Source: Pseudonocardia cypriaca (GTDB lineage Bacteria; Actinomycetota; Actinomycetes; Mycobacteriales; Pseudonocardiaceae). Taken from it: a stretch of DNA of 64,000 nt. The stretch lies in the NCBI RefSeq assembly GCF_006717045.1, contig NZ_VFPH01000001.1:1302001-1366000 (forward strand). Reading direction: 5' to 3'. The position numbers and the translations under genes are program-made. Shown one piece after another: positions 44,923 through 54,416 of the stretch (the stretch's first letter is position 1; each line of letters begins with the position of its first letter). A model generated the notes under the pieces. It was not told where the DNA came from, did no database searches, and was given only the letters and a program-made list of their open reading frames with translations.

Positions 44923-45621
44923 ATGAGTGGTGTGCGTCTTAAATATGCAGTGGCTCAGGCCTTTGGCGTTTCAGGTATGACATGGGCGTATACCCATGCT
45001 AGAGTGAAGGTGGCGAATCTCGGTTATAGCAAGCAAGTTGGACTGCGCATGAACCTTTCCGGAACCTGGCGTGACGAATGTTTGTCGTGGTCCAGAAACT
45101 TCGGCGATTACGACTTGTTTGACCGCCGTGACGCTCCGTTTACCTATGAACTTGCCGTTCGATACCAGGTAAATGGGCAGGAGCATTGGGACAATAACGG
45201 CGGCAGCAACTACGCGCTAAGGCAGTCGGGCGTGGGCGGCAACACAGTCGGTGGAAATGTGGCACTCGAGAATGCCACGGTGCGCGGTGGTCGGGGATCT
45301 GATGCCTATATTGAGGGGGAGGTCTGGGTAAACCGGCTTGCGTACCATAAATACGTAGGTATCAGGCTGTCGGCCGACTCTGGAATTACGTGGCAGGATA
45401 TAGCGGCAACATATGATAGACCCATCACCGAGTCGTTGTACGAGACGACGCTTCCAGGAGTCGAAGCGTGGCGCTTTCGAACTGGAATGAACGGCATCCA
45501 GGGAGGTCGGTTTCATTTTGCTGCCTTCTATAACGATCTCAGCAACGGGCAGTGGTACTGGGATAGCAACTTTGGGCGAAACTACCAGATGAATAAGACG
45601 CCAGGAAGCTCACTCGGTTAG
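44923..45621 (+). CDS. Two tandem CBM21-like carbohydrate-binding domains
   Basis: A 232-residue protein with two repeats. Repeat 1 is about residues 24-105 (THARVKVANLGYSKQVGLRM ... YQVNGQEHWDNNGGSNYAL). Repeat 2 is about 128-226 (EVWVNRLAYHKYVGIRLSAD ... GQWYWDSNFGRNYQM). Each shows the CBM21 pattern V-x-V-x-N-(6)-K-x-V-x-(I/L)-R-x-(S/T) and the terminal Y/F-(x)-WD-x-N-x-G-x-NY signature. No catalytic domain and no signal peptide are visible. Base composition is lower in GC than the surroundings. CBM21 is known mainly from eukaryotic glucoamylases and glycogen-targeting phosphatase subunits. Confidence 0.75.
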   Translation: MSGVRLKYAVAQAFGVSGMTWAYTHARVKVANLGYSKQVGLRMNLSGTWRDECLSWSRNFGDYDLFDRRDAPFTYELAVRYQVNGQEHWDNNGGSNYALRQSGVGGNTVGGNVALENATVRGGRGSDAYIEGEVWVNRLAYHKYVGIRLSADSGITWQDIAATYDRPITESLYETTLPGVEAWRFRTGMNGIQGGRFHFAAFYNDLSNGQWYWDSNFGRNYQMNKTPGSSLG

Positions 45622-46024
45622 TGGGAACGAATCGGCGTCGTTGAGATTGGGAGCTTGAGAGTCCTCGGCGAGAACGGTTGGTGGCGAGGGGGAACGCGCT
45701 GACGTGAGCCGCCCTTTGGTCGCTCAGTCAACACCCGCACCCACCTCCAGGAATGGTGCTGGGTGGCCTGGAGGCGGGCACAAGATCAAAGGGTCGTTGG
45801 CGAACACTGGCCCACCGAGGGGGCCTGCTCCCAGAAGGTGAGCTGGCCTAGGCAGACGGCGGCAGCTGGCGCGGAGTCCCTCGAACTAGTGATGGTCTCT
45901 AACGGGTTGCACCGGAACGCTTGCCTGGTGACAGACCGAACCGCTGGTGAGTGATCCATGTTGATCAGAGAAGTGTATTGTTGATCACTGTGCGCCCCTA
46001 CATCACCATCAGGAGGTATGCGCT

Positions 46025-46207
46025 GTGAGTGCCGACCAACTCCTTGAGCTCGCGCGATCGCTGGTGTGGCCCGTTGTAGCGATATTCGCCTTGCTGCTAC
46101 TGCGCGAGCCGTTGGCAGCAGCTTTGACTGAACTAGGGCGGCGCACAACCAAGCTCGACCTTCACGTTGTCGCTCTAGAGTTTCGACCGGATTTTGCGCC
46201 GGATTGA
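46025..46207 (+). CDS. Small single-pass membrane protein
   Basis: GTG at 46025 follows AGGAGGTATGCGCT, a strong ribosome-binding site. Sixty residues: VSADQLLELARSLVWPVVAI, then FALLLLREPLAAALTELGRR and TTKLDLHVVALEFRPDF. One transmembrane helix spans about residues 10-27. It ends 9 bases before the next frame, so the two probably form an operon. Function unknown. Confidence 0.6.
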   Translation: MSADQLLELARSLVWPVVAIFALLLLREPLAAALTELGRRTTKLDLHVVALEFRPDFAPD

Positions 46208-46216
46208 CGGGTAGAT

Positions 46217-46960
46217 ATGACAGGAACCTCGGTGGATGTAAGGCATCTGACGACTGATCTCGCTTTCGACTCTTACTCTTATTCGCTATTCGAACAACTC
46301 GCCAAGCTGGCTCCAACCGAAGTTCTCGAGATAGACTTGGGCAACGGGAGAGAATGGTTGACGACCCGCCTATATCTCTTCTCCGCCCTACTCGAGCGGC
46401 GACGAGATGTTCGCTGCGTCGCGCTGCTTCGAACCGATGGCGACCGCGTTCGTCAGGTGCTGGGATCGGCGTCGCCGGAGGCGCTCTGCAAGAGCTTAGC
46501 GGTCGAAGAGCCCTGGCTGGAGCAGACATACGTAGCTGCACACGATGAGGTTCTTCGGACTCTGGGTGCGGCTGGTCTCAACTTGCACACTAACGTGCTG
46601 GCGGCGCAGCATCTCGCACGAGCTTTTGTTCGCAATAACCAGCGCTTTTCGATGCCGGAACGATGGAGTCAGCGAGTGGCAAGAGTTTGAGGCGTCGGAG
46701 CATGGGCGTTCGGATATTGTCTGGGAACATACGCGGTGGATTGATCCAAGGGCGTTACTCAGACCTCTTATTCGTGCTATAGACACAACGTCCTTGGCCC
46801 AAGTAGATCCAACGGAAGCAGCAGCGACCTAAAACGGCGAATCCTGCTTCAGGAGGGACAGTTTGTAATGCTCGTGGAGCGGGATGGGAGTCTTCGAGGT
46901 GTTGCTGATCGCGCGACAATGCTCGATCAAGCGATACGCTCAGCGCTAGATGTTCAGTGA
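46217..46960 (+). pseudogene. Hypothetical protein, twice frameshifted
   Basis: Frame 1 gives MTGTSVDVRHLTTDLAFDSY, VLEIDLGNGREWLTTRLYLF, SALLERRRDVRCVALLRTDG, RAFVRNNQRFSMPERWSQ. Near 46665 a second frame takes over with EWQEFEASEHGRSDIVWEHT, RWIDPRALLRPLIRAIDTTS. After 46825 a third reads RILLQEGQFVMLVERDGSLR, GVADRATMLDQAIRSALDVQ and stops. The three joined make about 245 residues. The family is not recognised; the opening LxLFSALLERRRDVRCVAL looks like a Rossmann-type core. Confidence 0.5.
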
Positions 46961-47540
46961 GCGACGCCTGTATTATCGAATATCGCTCGGCTGTGGGGAG
47001 CTCTCCCGAAAAGTAGCGAAAGAATTAGCCGAGTAATACCTCCTCTTTCCGCAGGATGGTCGGTTTGGGCACCGGAGGTGGCTTCCCGGAATAGGGTGGG
47101 ATATCCCAGGTCGAGCCTGGAGTGGGGATGCATCGCTGCGCCCGTGAGCCTGCGGTGGAGCACCTCAACCCGTTGATGTCCAACCTGATGTCCTCCGGCA
47201 CCACGTGGCCGCGTCGCCCAGTATCGAGATCAACTCTGCTCGGCGTTGTGGCTGCCATCCTTGATCGCTCCAGCGCTGCCACTCGGCTGGCCCCTCTGGC
47301 CTGTCCGGACGTGGCGGCACAGGGACCGCCAGCCGGTCGTACAGGAGCACACTGCTTCAGCGACGCGGCTCGTCGGCGACCGCGGGCTCGATTCGACGGA
47401 ATCCCCTCGTAACTGCCGCTCATGCTTGGAGGTATCACGCGAGTAGGACCTGCATGGTGGGAAGATTTTGGGTCACGTCCACATCACCGGTCTGTGGATC
47501 AGTTGCACTGATCGACAGAGTGCAATAGTTCTCCCAATAT
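46961..47540. other. Region of gene debris
   Basis: On the minus strand DRLAVPVPPRPDRPEGPAEW, QRWSDQGWQPQRRAELISIL (about 47340-47220) and, in another frame, WDIPPYSGKPPPVPKPTILR, KEEVLLG with a stop (about 47105-47025) read like separated pieces of one or two actinobacterial genes. I cannot name a family. No intact gene is present. Confidence 0.4.
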
Positions 47541-50500
47541 CTATCTCAGGCGCACGAAATGTCCACGCGAAGGCACGCCTCGGGTGTCGACGAGGAATAT
47601 CAAGTAGTCACCTGGCGGCGCTATGCCAGGGCCGGGCGGCGCTGTGACGGAAAGAGTCTCGCCACTGCGTGCAGTAATCCTCAGCCCGATATACCGCTGG
47701 TCCGTATTCAGTTGGTGCGTCACTGAGCCTGGCCGCAGCAGGGCAACACGAGCGATGTCATCTGGGCGGTCCGTCGAGAAGATGAGCGCCTGCCCGTAGC
47801 CCAGGGTAGAGCCGATGAAGGTGATGCCATTGATAGCTGGTTGCGGCCCGCGGAAGAGGTATGGTGGGCTGACAATCTCAACCTCGTATCGGTTGACTTT
47901 CACCGGTGGTTCGTTGAAATCCGACGTGTGCCCGGCCACCGCCACCCGGCCGTCGGGCAGCAGAAGTGCAGTCCCGTGGTAGTGTCGAGGAATGGTCATC
48001 GAAGTCAGTGGGCGAAAGGACTCGGTCTCGGGATCGAACAGTTCGGCAAACTCCACCGAAACGTGCGAGTGATCGGCCTTACCGGTCGCTGCCCCGTTGA
48101 CGAATAGCACCGTGCCGTCCGGCAAGAGCACGCCGTCGGACATGAATCGCGAGGTTGTCATGAGCAGCGGCGCGCCGCTTCGATCGGTGTTGCGCCACGT
48201 GCCAGTATTTTGGCTCACGTCGATGTCCAGTATCTCTGCGGTGCGAGTCGCAACCGTGGCCGGATTCAGGTCGTTTTCTTTTGCACCTCCACCGCCCGCC
48301 ATCAGAACGCGAACCGCGTACCCTGCTTCTGGCAGGAGCGGCAACAGCACGCAACCGGCCATCCCTGGGTACGTCCGCGTGGAGGAGGACTGCATTCGGA
48401 TGTCCCCACTCCATGTGCCGTTCGTCGGACTCCACGTCCCAGAGCCTGGCAGAAACAACCACGAGACGTTGCGTGAATGGAAGAAGAGGGACTCGCCCGG
48501 CAACACGAACATGTAGGGGTACATGCAGATGTCGCCGTGTATGTTGGGGAAGTTTGTTAACGAATTGGCGGCGGGGTCGAATATCTCGACGTCTCGGACA
48601 ATGCCCTTGAAGACTGTTGGCGGGCCACCCGCCTCAGAGCCAGACGTGATCAAGGCTCTCCCGTCGGCGAGCGTCAGGCAGGTGGGGTACCAGCGATCCT
48701 TCTGCATAAAACCATGGCGGCTCCATGTGTTTGTTTGTGGATCGAACGTATGGACCGCTTTGGCTGCCGAGCCACCGGCCAATATTGCATGCCCTCCCAC
48801 GACGAGGACTCGGCCATCGGGCAGAAGGCAATGGCCCGCACAGAAGAGATTCTTGTGTGCGGGATAGGGGAAGGTGGGGGTTGTGACCGAGTTTGTGACT
48901 GGATTCCATTCGCGAGTCTTGACTTTGTCGATGTTGCCGAAATCGGTGTCGTCGGCGGAGAACATCAAGACTCGTCCGGTCCGAAGGAGAGCCATGTGCA
49001 CCGCGACGAGGTCGGTGGTCGTCGGCGAGACCACCTTGCTCTGGCCGCGCGGTGGCTCGACCCACACGCCGACCGACCCCGGCTGATGGTCAGCAGCGGT
49101 GGCCGTGACGACGGCTGCCGCAAAGCCGGGCCGCAGCGAGGCGATGTAGGCGGCCAGTCCGCCCGTGAGCGCCGGGGCCACGGACACGGTTGCGGCATCC
49201 TGGCCTGTTCGAATGGTCGCAGTTGGTGGAACGGTAACCCGCAGCGGAGCCGTACCGTCGGAGTTCGCTGCGCTGAACGCAACCGTGAGGTCACTCGTCA
49301 CCGGACAGGAGGACCGGACCGTCAGGGTCGCTTGCCCGTCCACCATCATGCTGAGCGGCTTGGGCGCGAGGTACAGCTTGCGGAAGACAGGAATAGCGAC
49401 CGTCCGGCTCACGGTTCCGCATGAATTCGTGGCTTGGAGCGTCAGCGTCTGCTTGGTACGCATGTCCAGCGGGGAGAGTACCACCGAACCAATCGCCGGC
49501 TGCCCAGTCAGCGTCTTGGCGCCGCTGGTAGCGATTTGCAGCGGGCCCGCGTCGGAGCGGACCTCCCATACGACGGTGACCGTGGTCCCGGCTTCGACGC
49601 CAGCGGCGCCGATCTCACGTCCGGCAGGATCCCGTGCGACGAAGGAGAAAACGTCTGGTGCATGGCCGACGGTGATGAGGTTCGGGCTGTCCGGGGAGCA
49701 TACCGTTATCCTGCAGAAGGACCGAGGATTCAGTGCGATCGGCCCTACTTGGGGCCGCCCGACCCCGATGCTATTTAGGCATGTGCTGAATCGCTCCAAT
49801 GCTGCGACCTCCGCCTGCACCACGCCGGCGCCCGTGTTCTCGGCTGGCAGGCGACCGAAAATGACGCAGCCAGATCGTGCCCCGTTGGGGACCGTTACCG
49901 TCACGTGGTCGTTCGCCCATTCCCTTACCGCTGCCGGGGTCCCACACGGTTCGAGGAAGACGCCGTAGTCTGCGGGCTGGGGGAGCGGAAACTGCTTGGC
50001 CGGCTCGGACCTGTCAGCGTGAATGACGATGTCGCGTCCGGCGCACACGTTGGACGGAGCAATGCGCGTAATGAGCTGGGTGAGATTCAGCGTGTCGGTG
50101 GTGGCGTTAATCCAGGTCGACACTGCGGAGCCTGATCCTACCGTCCCGTTTCGGAGCGTCCCGAGGCACTCAAGGATCGGGTTGATCTTCGGCAATGGGG
50201 GCAGCTTCGGGGCTGTTGGCGGTCGCGGGTATCCCTTGAGAATCACATCGAGGTCGCGCCCGCGGGGTAGCTGGTTGAGAAGATTGGGCATGCTGTCCGG
50301 GTGCTCGCGTCCCTGAAGTACACGCGTCGCCTGGTGATGGAGCGAGTCCATCAGACCGATCGAGCGCTGGAGGCCGACCTGGAGGAGCTCTAGTCTCCGG
50401 TCGGCGTTGTCCGGTCCCAGTACATAGACGGCGCCGAGGAAAAGCTCGCGAATAGCCTTCACATTTATCCCGAGCGTTGGGTCGCGCCCATCTTGGCCGC

Positions 50501-50951
50501 CGTGGTCGGGCCCGTTGTGGCCGTGGAGATTGCCCTCCTGGTCGGAAACCGAACGGCCCTCTTCCTTTAGCGTGGCTCGAGCGACCGCCAGGGTGCCTTC
50601 GGCGTTGCTCGCCGGGATGGGCCTTTCTGCAAGTTCGGATCCGAGCCATTGGCCGAGCAGTTGTCGTGCGTCGTGCTCGCCGACGACGGCGCGCCGGGAT
50701 AGCCCGATCAACCAGTCGAGCCGCACTACGTGTTGCTCGATCTCGTCGAGAACCGCAACAGCGGACGCCCATCGGCTGGCCCCACCTTGGGTCACCGGTC
50801 CGCGGAGCGTGCTGCGAATTGTGGAGAAGACGTGGTAGTCCACCACGGGGCCGCCCGGCCCCTCGTGCGGGTGCGGGGCCTCGTGGTCCGGCCTCTCGTG
50901 TTGGTCTGGGGCGTCGTGATCCTGGGCCTTGCGCAAGTGGTGATCATGCAT
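47541..50951 (-). CDS. Galactose-oxidase/glyoxal-oxidase-like Kelch protein
   Basis: 1136 residues. The N-terminus is His/Pro-rich (MHDHHLRKAQDHDAPDQHER) without a signal peptide. Residues about 30-600 are helical and beta-sandwich segments of unknown type. Residues about 640-1010 form a Kelch propeller (HCLLPDGRVLVVGG; TLADGRALITSG; LLPDGTVLFVNG; LLLPDGRVAVAG), and the last 110 residues are a DUF1929-type beta-sandwich. Copper-site residues of galactose oxidase appear conserved: Cys in NLFCAGHCL, Tyr in KDRWYPTCLTL, Tyr-His in RHYHGTALLL, and His in VTHQLNTDQRYI. This predicts a radical copper oxidase, but cytosolic retention would be odd for the family. Confidence 0.85.
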   Translation of the reverse strand: MHDHHLRKAQDHDAPDQHERPDHEAPHPHEGPGGPVVDYHVFSTIRSTLRGPVTQGGASRWASAVAVLDEIEQHVVRLDWLIGLSRRAVVGEHDARQLLGQWLGSELAERPIPASNAEGTLAVARATLKEEGRSVSDQEGNLHGHNGPDHGGQDGRDPTLGINVKAIRELFLGAVYVLGPDNADRRLELLQVGLQRSIGLMDSLHHQATRVLQGREHPDSMPNLLNQLPRGRDLDVILKGYPRPPTAPKLPPLPKINPILECLGTLRNGTVGSGSAVSTWINATTDTLNLTQLITRIAPSNVCAGRDIVIHADRSEPAKQFPLPQPADYGVFLEPCGTPAAVREWANDHVTVTVPNGARSGCVIFGRLPAENTGAGVVQAEVAALERFSTCLNSIGVGRPQVGPIALNPRSFCRITVCSPDSPNLITVGHAPDVFSFVARDPAGREIGAAGVEAGTTVTVVWEVRSDAGPLQIATSGAKTLTGQPAIGSVVLSPLDMRTKQTLTLQATNSCGTVSRTVAIPVFRKLYLAPKPLSMMVDGQATLTVRSSCPVTSDLTVAFSAANSDGTAPLRVTVPPTATIRTGQDAATVSVAPALTGGLAAYIASLRPGFAAAVVTATAADHQPGSVGVWVEPPRGQSKVVSPTTTDLVAVHMALLRTGRVLMFSADDTDFGNIDKVKTREWNPVTNSVTTPTFPYPAHKNLFCAGHCLLPDGRVLVVGGHAILAGGSAAKAVHTFDPQTNTWSRHGFMQKDRWYPTCLTLADGRALITSGSEAGGPPTVFKGIVRDVEIFDPAANSLTNFPNIHGDICMYPYMFVLPGESLFFHSRNVSWLFLPGSGTWSPTNGTWSGDIRMQSSSTRTYPGMAGCVLLPLLPEAGYAVRVLMAGGGGAKENDLNPATVATRTAEILDIDVSQNTGTWRNTDRSGAPLLMTTSRFMSDGVLLPDGTVLFVNGAATGKADHSHVSVEFAELFDPETESFRPLTSMTIPRHYHGTALLLPDGRVAVAGHTSDFNEPPVKVNRYEVEIVSPPYLFRGPQPAINGITFIGSTLGYGQALIFSTDRPDDIARVALLRPGSVTHQLNTDQRYIGLRITARSGETLSVTAPPGPGIAPPGDYLIFLVDTRGVPSRGHFVRLR

Positions 50952-51100
50952 GTTGCACCTCCGTCACTTCCGCCATCCGCCATCAGACAGAGGCCTCGTC
51001 GAAGGCAGGAGCGCGGGACCGCTCCCCCCGATACCTGCCGCTCACGGGATCACCGCCTCGGAGCAGCCAGCGAGGCGTTACCTAAGGCTCGTCGCAAGGC

Positions 51101-51328
51101 GGGCCCGTCAACGCGGTGGCCTGCACCGTCGTCGACGGGCGCCCCATCGCGGTCACCGCCGGCCGGGACGCAGCCGTGCGGATGTGGGCCCTCCGGGAGG
51201 GACGGGAGCTCGAGCGGATCGATCTACCGGGCGAGGTGCACGCGATCGATGTCGGTGTGGGGAACGTGATCGTGGCCGGGTTCGGCTCGGAGGTGGTCGT
51301 GCTGGAACCGACGGGAGGATGTGGGTGA
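51101..51328 (+). pseudogene. C-terminal fragment of a WD40-repeat protein
   Basis: GPVNAVACTVVDGRPIAVTA, GRDAAVRMWALREGRELERI, DLPGEVHAIDVGVGNVIVAG ends at 51328 and overlaps the following hydrolase start. These are the last one or two blades of a propeller. Upstream sequence is unrelated, so the gene is truncated at its 5' end. Confidence 0.6.
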
Positions 51329-52205
51329 CCGGGCGCAATGCCGTGGTCGGGGTGCACGGGATCTGGAACCTGCAGGATGGCAAGACCCCGGTCGAGGTCG
51401 CCGCGGTCCTGGGCCGGCGGTGGACCACCGCCCTGCGGCGCGGCCTCGGTCTCGGCTCCGAGGTGGAGGCGGTGGTCGCCTACTACGCGCACCACCTGGC
51501 CGGCGACGCCGCGCACGGAACGGGCGACCCGGCGCAGCTGCCCGAGCCGGAGCAAGAGATGTTGCTGCGGTGGGCGGCGGCGCTCGGCGCGCCAGCCGAG
51601 GTCGCAAAGGCCGGTTGACCCAGCCAGCGCGGGCGGCGGCGGACTGGATCGCCCGCCGGTTCGGCCTCGATCAGCAGGTGGTGCGGCTGTTGGTGACGAC
51701 CTTCTGCCGGGAGGTGCACCGCTACCTGGCCGACACGGCCCGGCGGGACGCGGTGCGCGCCACCGTGGGCGACACGATTGCTGCCGGCAGCGCCCGGGTG
51801 GTGCTGGCGCACTCGCTCGGGTCGGTGGTCGCCTACGAAACGCTGTGGGCGCGCCCCGACCTCGAGGTCGACCTGCTGATCACGATGGGTTCCCCACTGG
51901 CACTTCCCGACGTCGTGTTCGGCAAGCTCGACCCGGCCCCGATCAGCGGCAAGGGCCGGCACCCGCCCGGGGTGCGGCGGTGGATCAACATCGCCGACCC
52001 GGGCGATCTCATCGCCATCCCGCGCGGGCTGGCCGGCTACTTCGACGGCATCGACCCCGACCTGACCACCCCCGTCGGAGTGTTCAACGCCCACAAGGCG
52101 ACCGGCTACCTGTCGTGCACGACCACCGCCGCAGCGCGGGCGACCCTGCTGGCCGCTGACCTGATCAGCGCCCGCCTGCTCGCCGCGGGCGCGCACCGCT
52201 GTTGA
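51319..52205 (+). pseudogene. Alpha/beta hydrolase-like effector, single frameshift
   Basis: From ATG 51319 with GGGAGG upstream: MWVTGRNAVVGVHGIWNLQD, VEAVVAYYAHHLAGDAAHGT, APAEVAKAG, then a TGA. One frame over it continues LTQPARAAADWIARRFGLDQ, GSARVVLAHSLGSVVAYETL and RRWINIADPGDLIAIPRG to 52205. HSLGS is a lipase-type nucleophile elbow and VHGIWN the oxyanion strand. Only one missing base near 51615 separates the halves. It sits after a WD40 tail, as effectors in STAND/WD40 conflict modules often do. A shorter, deleted copy of its 3' end lies at 55690-55925. Confidence 0.7.
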
Positions 52206-52224
52206 CCGGCGGCGGTCGCAGTGT

Positions 52225-52473
52225 CTACCCCGGGGGCCGCGACTGGTTCAGCGGCGGGCGAGACGGGCGAACGCCGTCCGCGCGGATGGTGCTGTCCCAG
52301 CGGGAGCGCAGCACGGTGAACGTCGCTCCCGCCAGCTCGGCGACGGGATCCTCGGGTGGCGGACCGTCGAACTCGGGCAGGTTCAGCACACCGGAGGTAA
52401 CGATCGGGTCGTCGTCGGGCACCCGGAACTCGCGACCGTCGTGAGCTCCGCCGATCAGGACGACGAGGGTGCT
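52225..52473 (-). CDS. Small hypothetical protein
   Basis: From GTG 52473 on the minus strand: VSTLVVLIGGAHDGREFRVP, DDDPIVTSGVLNLPEFDGPP, LAGATFTVLRSRWDSTIRAD (82 residues). Good strand propensity and no membrane helix. It is convergent with the hydrolase pseudogene. No family recognised; a longer start at 52515 is possible. Confidence 0.45.
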   Translation of the reverse strand, partial: STLVVLIGGAHDGREFRVPDDDPIVTSGVLNLPEFDGPPPEDPVAELAGATFTVLRSRWDSTIRADGVRPSRPPLNQSRPPG

Positions 52474-52601
52474 CACGGCGGTGAAGCCTCTCACGCCCGG
52501 GCTAACGTTCGTCACTGACGGTAGAAATTCGTAAGAACCCGTAAACTCTTATCATTCGATGGACGCGTTCGTCCTATTCAGGTGGATTTGTCGATCCGCT
52601 T

Positions 52602-53384
52602 TTGTATGGTTCTCCCATGGCGGTCCGAAGGGCGAACCCGCTCCTCGCGATTCATCCGCCGCTGGAGAAGCAGGATGAGGTGAATGACATGGTGAATGTG
52701 CATGTCGACTCTTTGCGCATCGTGGTCGAGCTGGACCACGCCGAGACGCAGACGCTGGTGAACGCTGGCTCCACCACGAATCTCGATGGGCCGATCCGTG
52801 GCCTGCTGGCCGCGGCTGGTGTCGCGGCCGCGACGATCAACGTCTTCGCGGCAGCCGTTGCCGCGTACGTGGCGGTCCAGCGGGAGCTGATCAGCCGCGC
52901 CGATCAGGGTGCTGGGGTGCTCTTGACGATGCCGTGGCTGCTGCCTGGCGTAATCATTCCCATGCCGCGGCACCCCCAGACGAACACCCCGAGCAACGAC
53001 TGGGCCACGAAGGACGAAGGGGTTCTGGTGAGCCCGGGCGGCGATGTGGTGACCTGGCGCATCGAGCGCGCGGTCATCAACCCCGGTGTCGCCGTTTTCC
53101 GCCTGGAGAACCAGGTGCCTGACGGGTGGCCCCCGGGGACCCCGCCTTGGGGTAAGGCGTTCATCCTGCGGGATGGCCAGGGTGGGGAGTGGGCCGTCGC
53201 GGCGGCGGGGAACAGCGCTGCCGAGAACGGCCTCTACGCGCACCAGTTGGCCAATGGCCAGTCTTTCACGTTCCGCAAGCCCGGGACCTTCGGGATCTGG
53301 ATCGATGCATTCAGCATCTCGGGGATCCAGAACGTGAACGGAGGCGACCGCGTGACGTTCACCTGGGTGAACGACAGGTTCTGA
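52602..53384 (+). CDS. Hypothetical protein with central hydrophobic helix and beta-sandwich-like tail
   Basis: Up to 260 residues; ATGs at 52602, 52617 and 52689 are all possible, the last with the best ribosome-binding region (GATGAGGTGAATGAC). Residues about 62-95 (IRGLLAAAGVAAATINVFAA) form an Ala-rich hydrophobic hairpin. The C-terminal half (VTWRIERAVINPGVAVFRLE; SFTFRKPGTFGIWIDAFSIS; GDRVTFTWVNDRF) is strand-rich, similar in feel to pore-forming or lectin-like folds. No family is recognised. A strong terminator follows. Confidence 0.6.
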   Translation: MYGSPMAVRRANPLLAIHPPLEKQDEVNDMVNVHVDSLRIVVELDHAETQTLVNAGSTTNLDGPIRGLLAAAGVAAATINVFAAAVAAYVAVQRELISRADQGAGVLLTMPWLLPGVIIPMPRHPQTNTPSNDWATKDEGVLVSPGGDVVTWRIERAVINPGVAVFRLENQVPDGWPPGTPPWGKAFILRDGQGGEWAVAAAGNSAAENGLYAHQLANGQSFTFRKPGTFGIWIDAFSISGIQNVNGGDRVTFTWVNDRF

Positions 53385-53413
53385 GTTTCGCCGCTGTGAT
53401 CGGCCGGAGAACC

Positions 53414-53452
53414 CGGAGCGGCTCGCGCCTCGCAGGGGCGCGAGCCGTTCCG
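53414..53452. terminator. Hairpin terminator
   Basis: A 16-base stem CGGAGCGGCTCGCGCC / GGCGCGAGCCGTTCCG with one mismatch and a 7-base loop, 30 bases after the stop at 53384. Confidence 0.75.
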
Positions 53453-53481
53453 AGCGCCCGGCCAATGATCGACTGGGCTGG

Positions 53482-53784
53482 TTAAACCGAGGACATGTCG
53501 GCCGCGGCCGCTGTCCAGAGCGCATCGAACCGGTCGAGCGTCGACTCGACGTCGATGCGGCGGGCGGCCAGCGCGAGGCGCTCGACGACGTCGAGCAGCA
53601 GCGTCACCTTTGGCGGCGCGACGGTTCTGGTGAACAGGGCGTGCACCGTTGTGTGGCTGACGCCGACGTGCCGGGCGAGCAGCCGGGAGCTCGGCCATCC
53701 GGCCCGGGCGTGCAGGCGGTGCAGCTCGGTGACCAGTTCGCGGAGCGGTCCGTCGGGAAGGTCCGGCATCGAGAGCCTGGCCAT
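53482..53784 (-). CDS. Small helix-turn-helix protein
   Basis: 100 residues: MARLSMPDLPDGPLRELVTE, LHRLHARAGWPSSRLLARHV, GVSHTTVHALFTRTVAPPKV, TLLLDVVERLALAARRI. The SSRLLARHVGVSHTTVHALF segment is an XRE-type helix-turn-helix. This compact form, lacking a C-terminal domain, is common next to actinobacterial signalling genes. It is divergent from the gene at 53968, so it may control it. Confidence 0.7.
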   Translation of the reverse strand: MARLSMPDLPDGPLRELVTELHRLHARAGWPSSRLLARHVGVSHTTVHALFTRTVAPPKVTLLLDVVERLALAARRIDVESTLDRFDALWTAAAADMSSV

Positions 53785-53967
53785 CTCACACCCCCTGCTT
53801 CGCGAGGGCCGAGCCGAGCGGCAACCGTGGATTCGACACGACGACGAGCGTCCGGCGAGACGGCTCCCGTTTGCGGTAACGGGATTCCTGCCGGATACGA
53901 GACCGTTCGGCGGCTACCGGCATGCCCGGTCCCTCGGGACGATGGTGGCCTGCGACGGGAGAGGCGC

Positions 53968-54414
53968 GTGATCGAGACCCCGCTCGACCTGCTCGTCGCA
54001 CGGATGCGGCAGCTTCGACAGTCGGTGCGGGAACCGACACTCGAGCACCTCAGCCGGCACGCCCAGCGACTCGGGCTGAGCCTTCCACCGCAGACCCTCT
54101 CGCCGATCCTGCGCGGGGACCGGATCCCTCGGTGGGGCACGGTCCGCGGCTTCGTCCTCGCCTGCGAACAGCAGATGAAGACACATCGCCTCGACGTGGA
54201 AGCCCAGCTGCTCGATCTCGCCACCTGGCGCGCCCTGTGGGAGGCCACACGCCGGACCGCCCCATCCTCAGGCGGCCCCGAACCAACCCCCGCGCCCTGG
54301 AAACGGGCCGACAGGGCCGGTCCGCACGTCGTCATCCGCGACAGCACCGGTGTCGTCCACGGCGACAACGCGGTCGTCAACATCGCCGTCGACATCAGGA
54401 ACGAGGGGTTGTAG
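53968..54414 (+). CDS. HTH-like protein with C-terminal amyloid-type motif
   Basis: From GTG 53968 with GGGAGAGGC upstream: VIETPLDLLVARMRQLRQSV, LSRHAQRLGLSLPPQTLSPI, LRGDRIPRWGTVRGFVLACE. This is an XRE-like N-terminal domain (SPILRGDRIPRW is the recognition-helix region) followed by a helical part. The last 25 residues, HVVIRDSTGVVHGDNAVVNI and AVDI, contain GVVHGDNAVVN. That resembles the G-(V/I)-x-(V/I)-G-D-x-(N) core of bacterial RHIM-like amyloid motifs, also seen in the next gene and at 61591. The stop is 2 bases before the next ATG. Confidence 0.6.
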   Translation: MIETPLDLLVARMRQLRQSVREPTLEHLSRHAQRLGLSLPPQTLSPILRGDRIPRWGTVRGFVLACEQQMKTHRLDVEAQLLDLATWRALWEATRRTAPSSGGPEPTPAPWKRADRAGPHVVIRDSTGVVHGDNAVVNIAVDIRNEGL

Positions 54415-54416
54415 CA

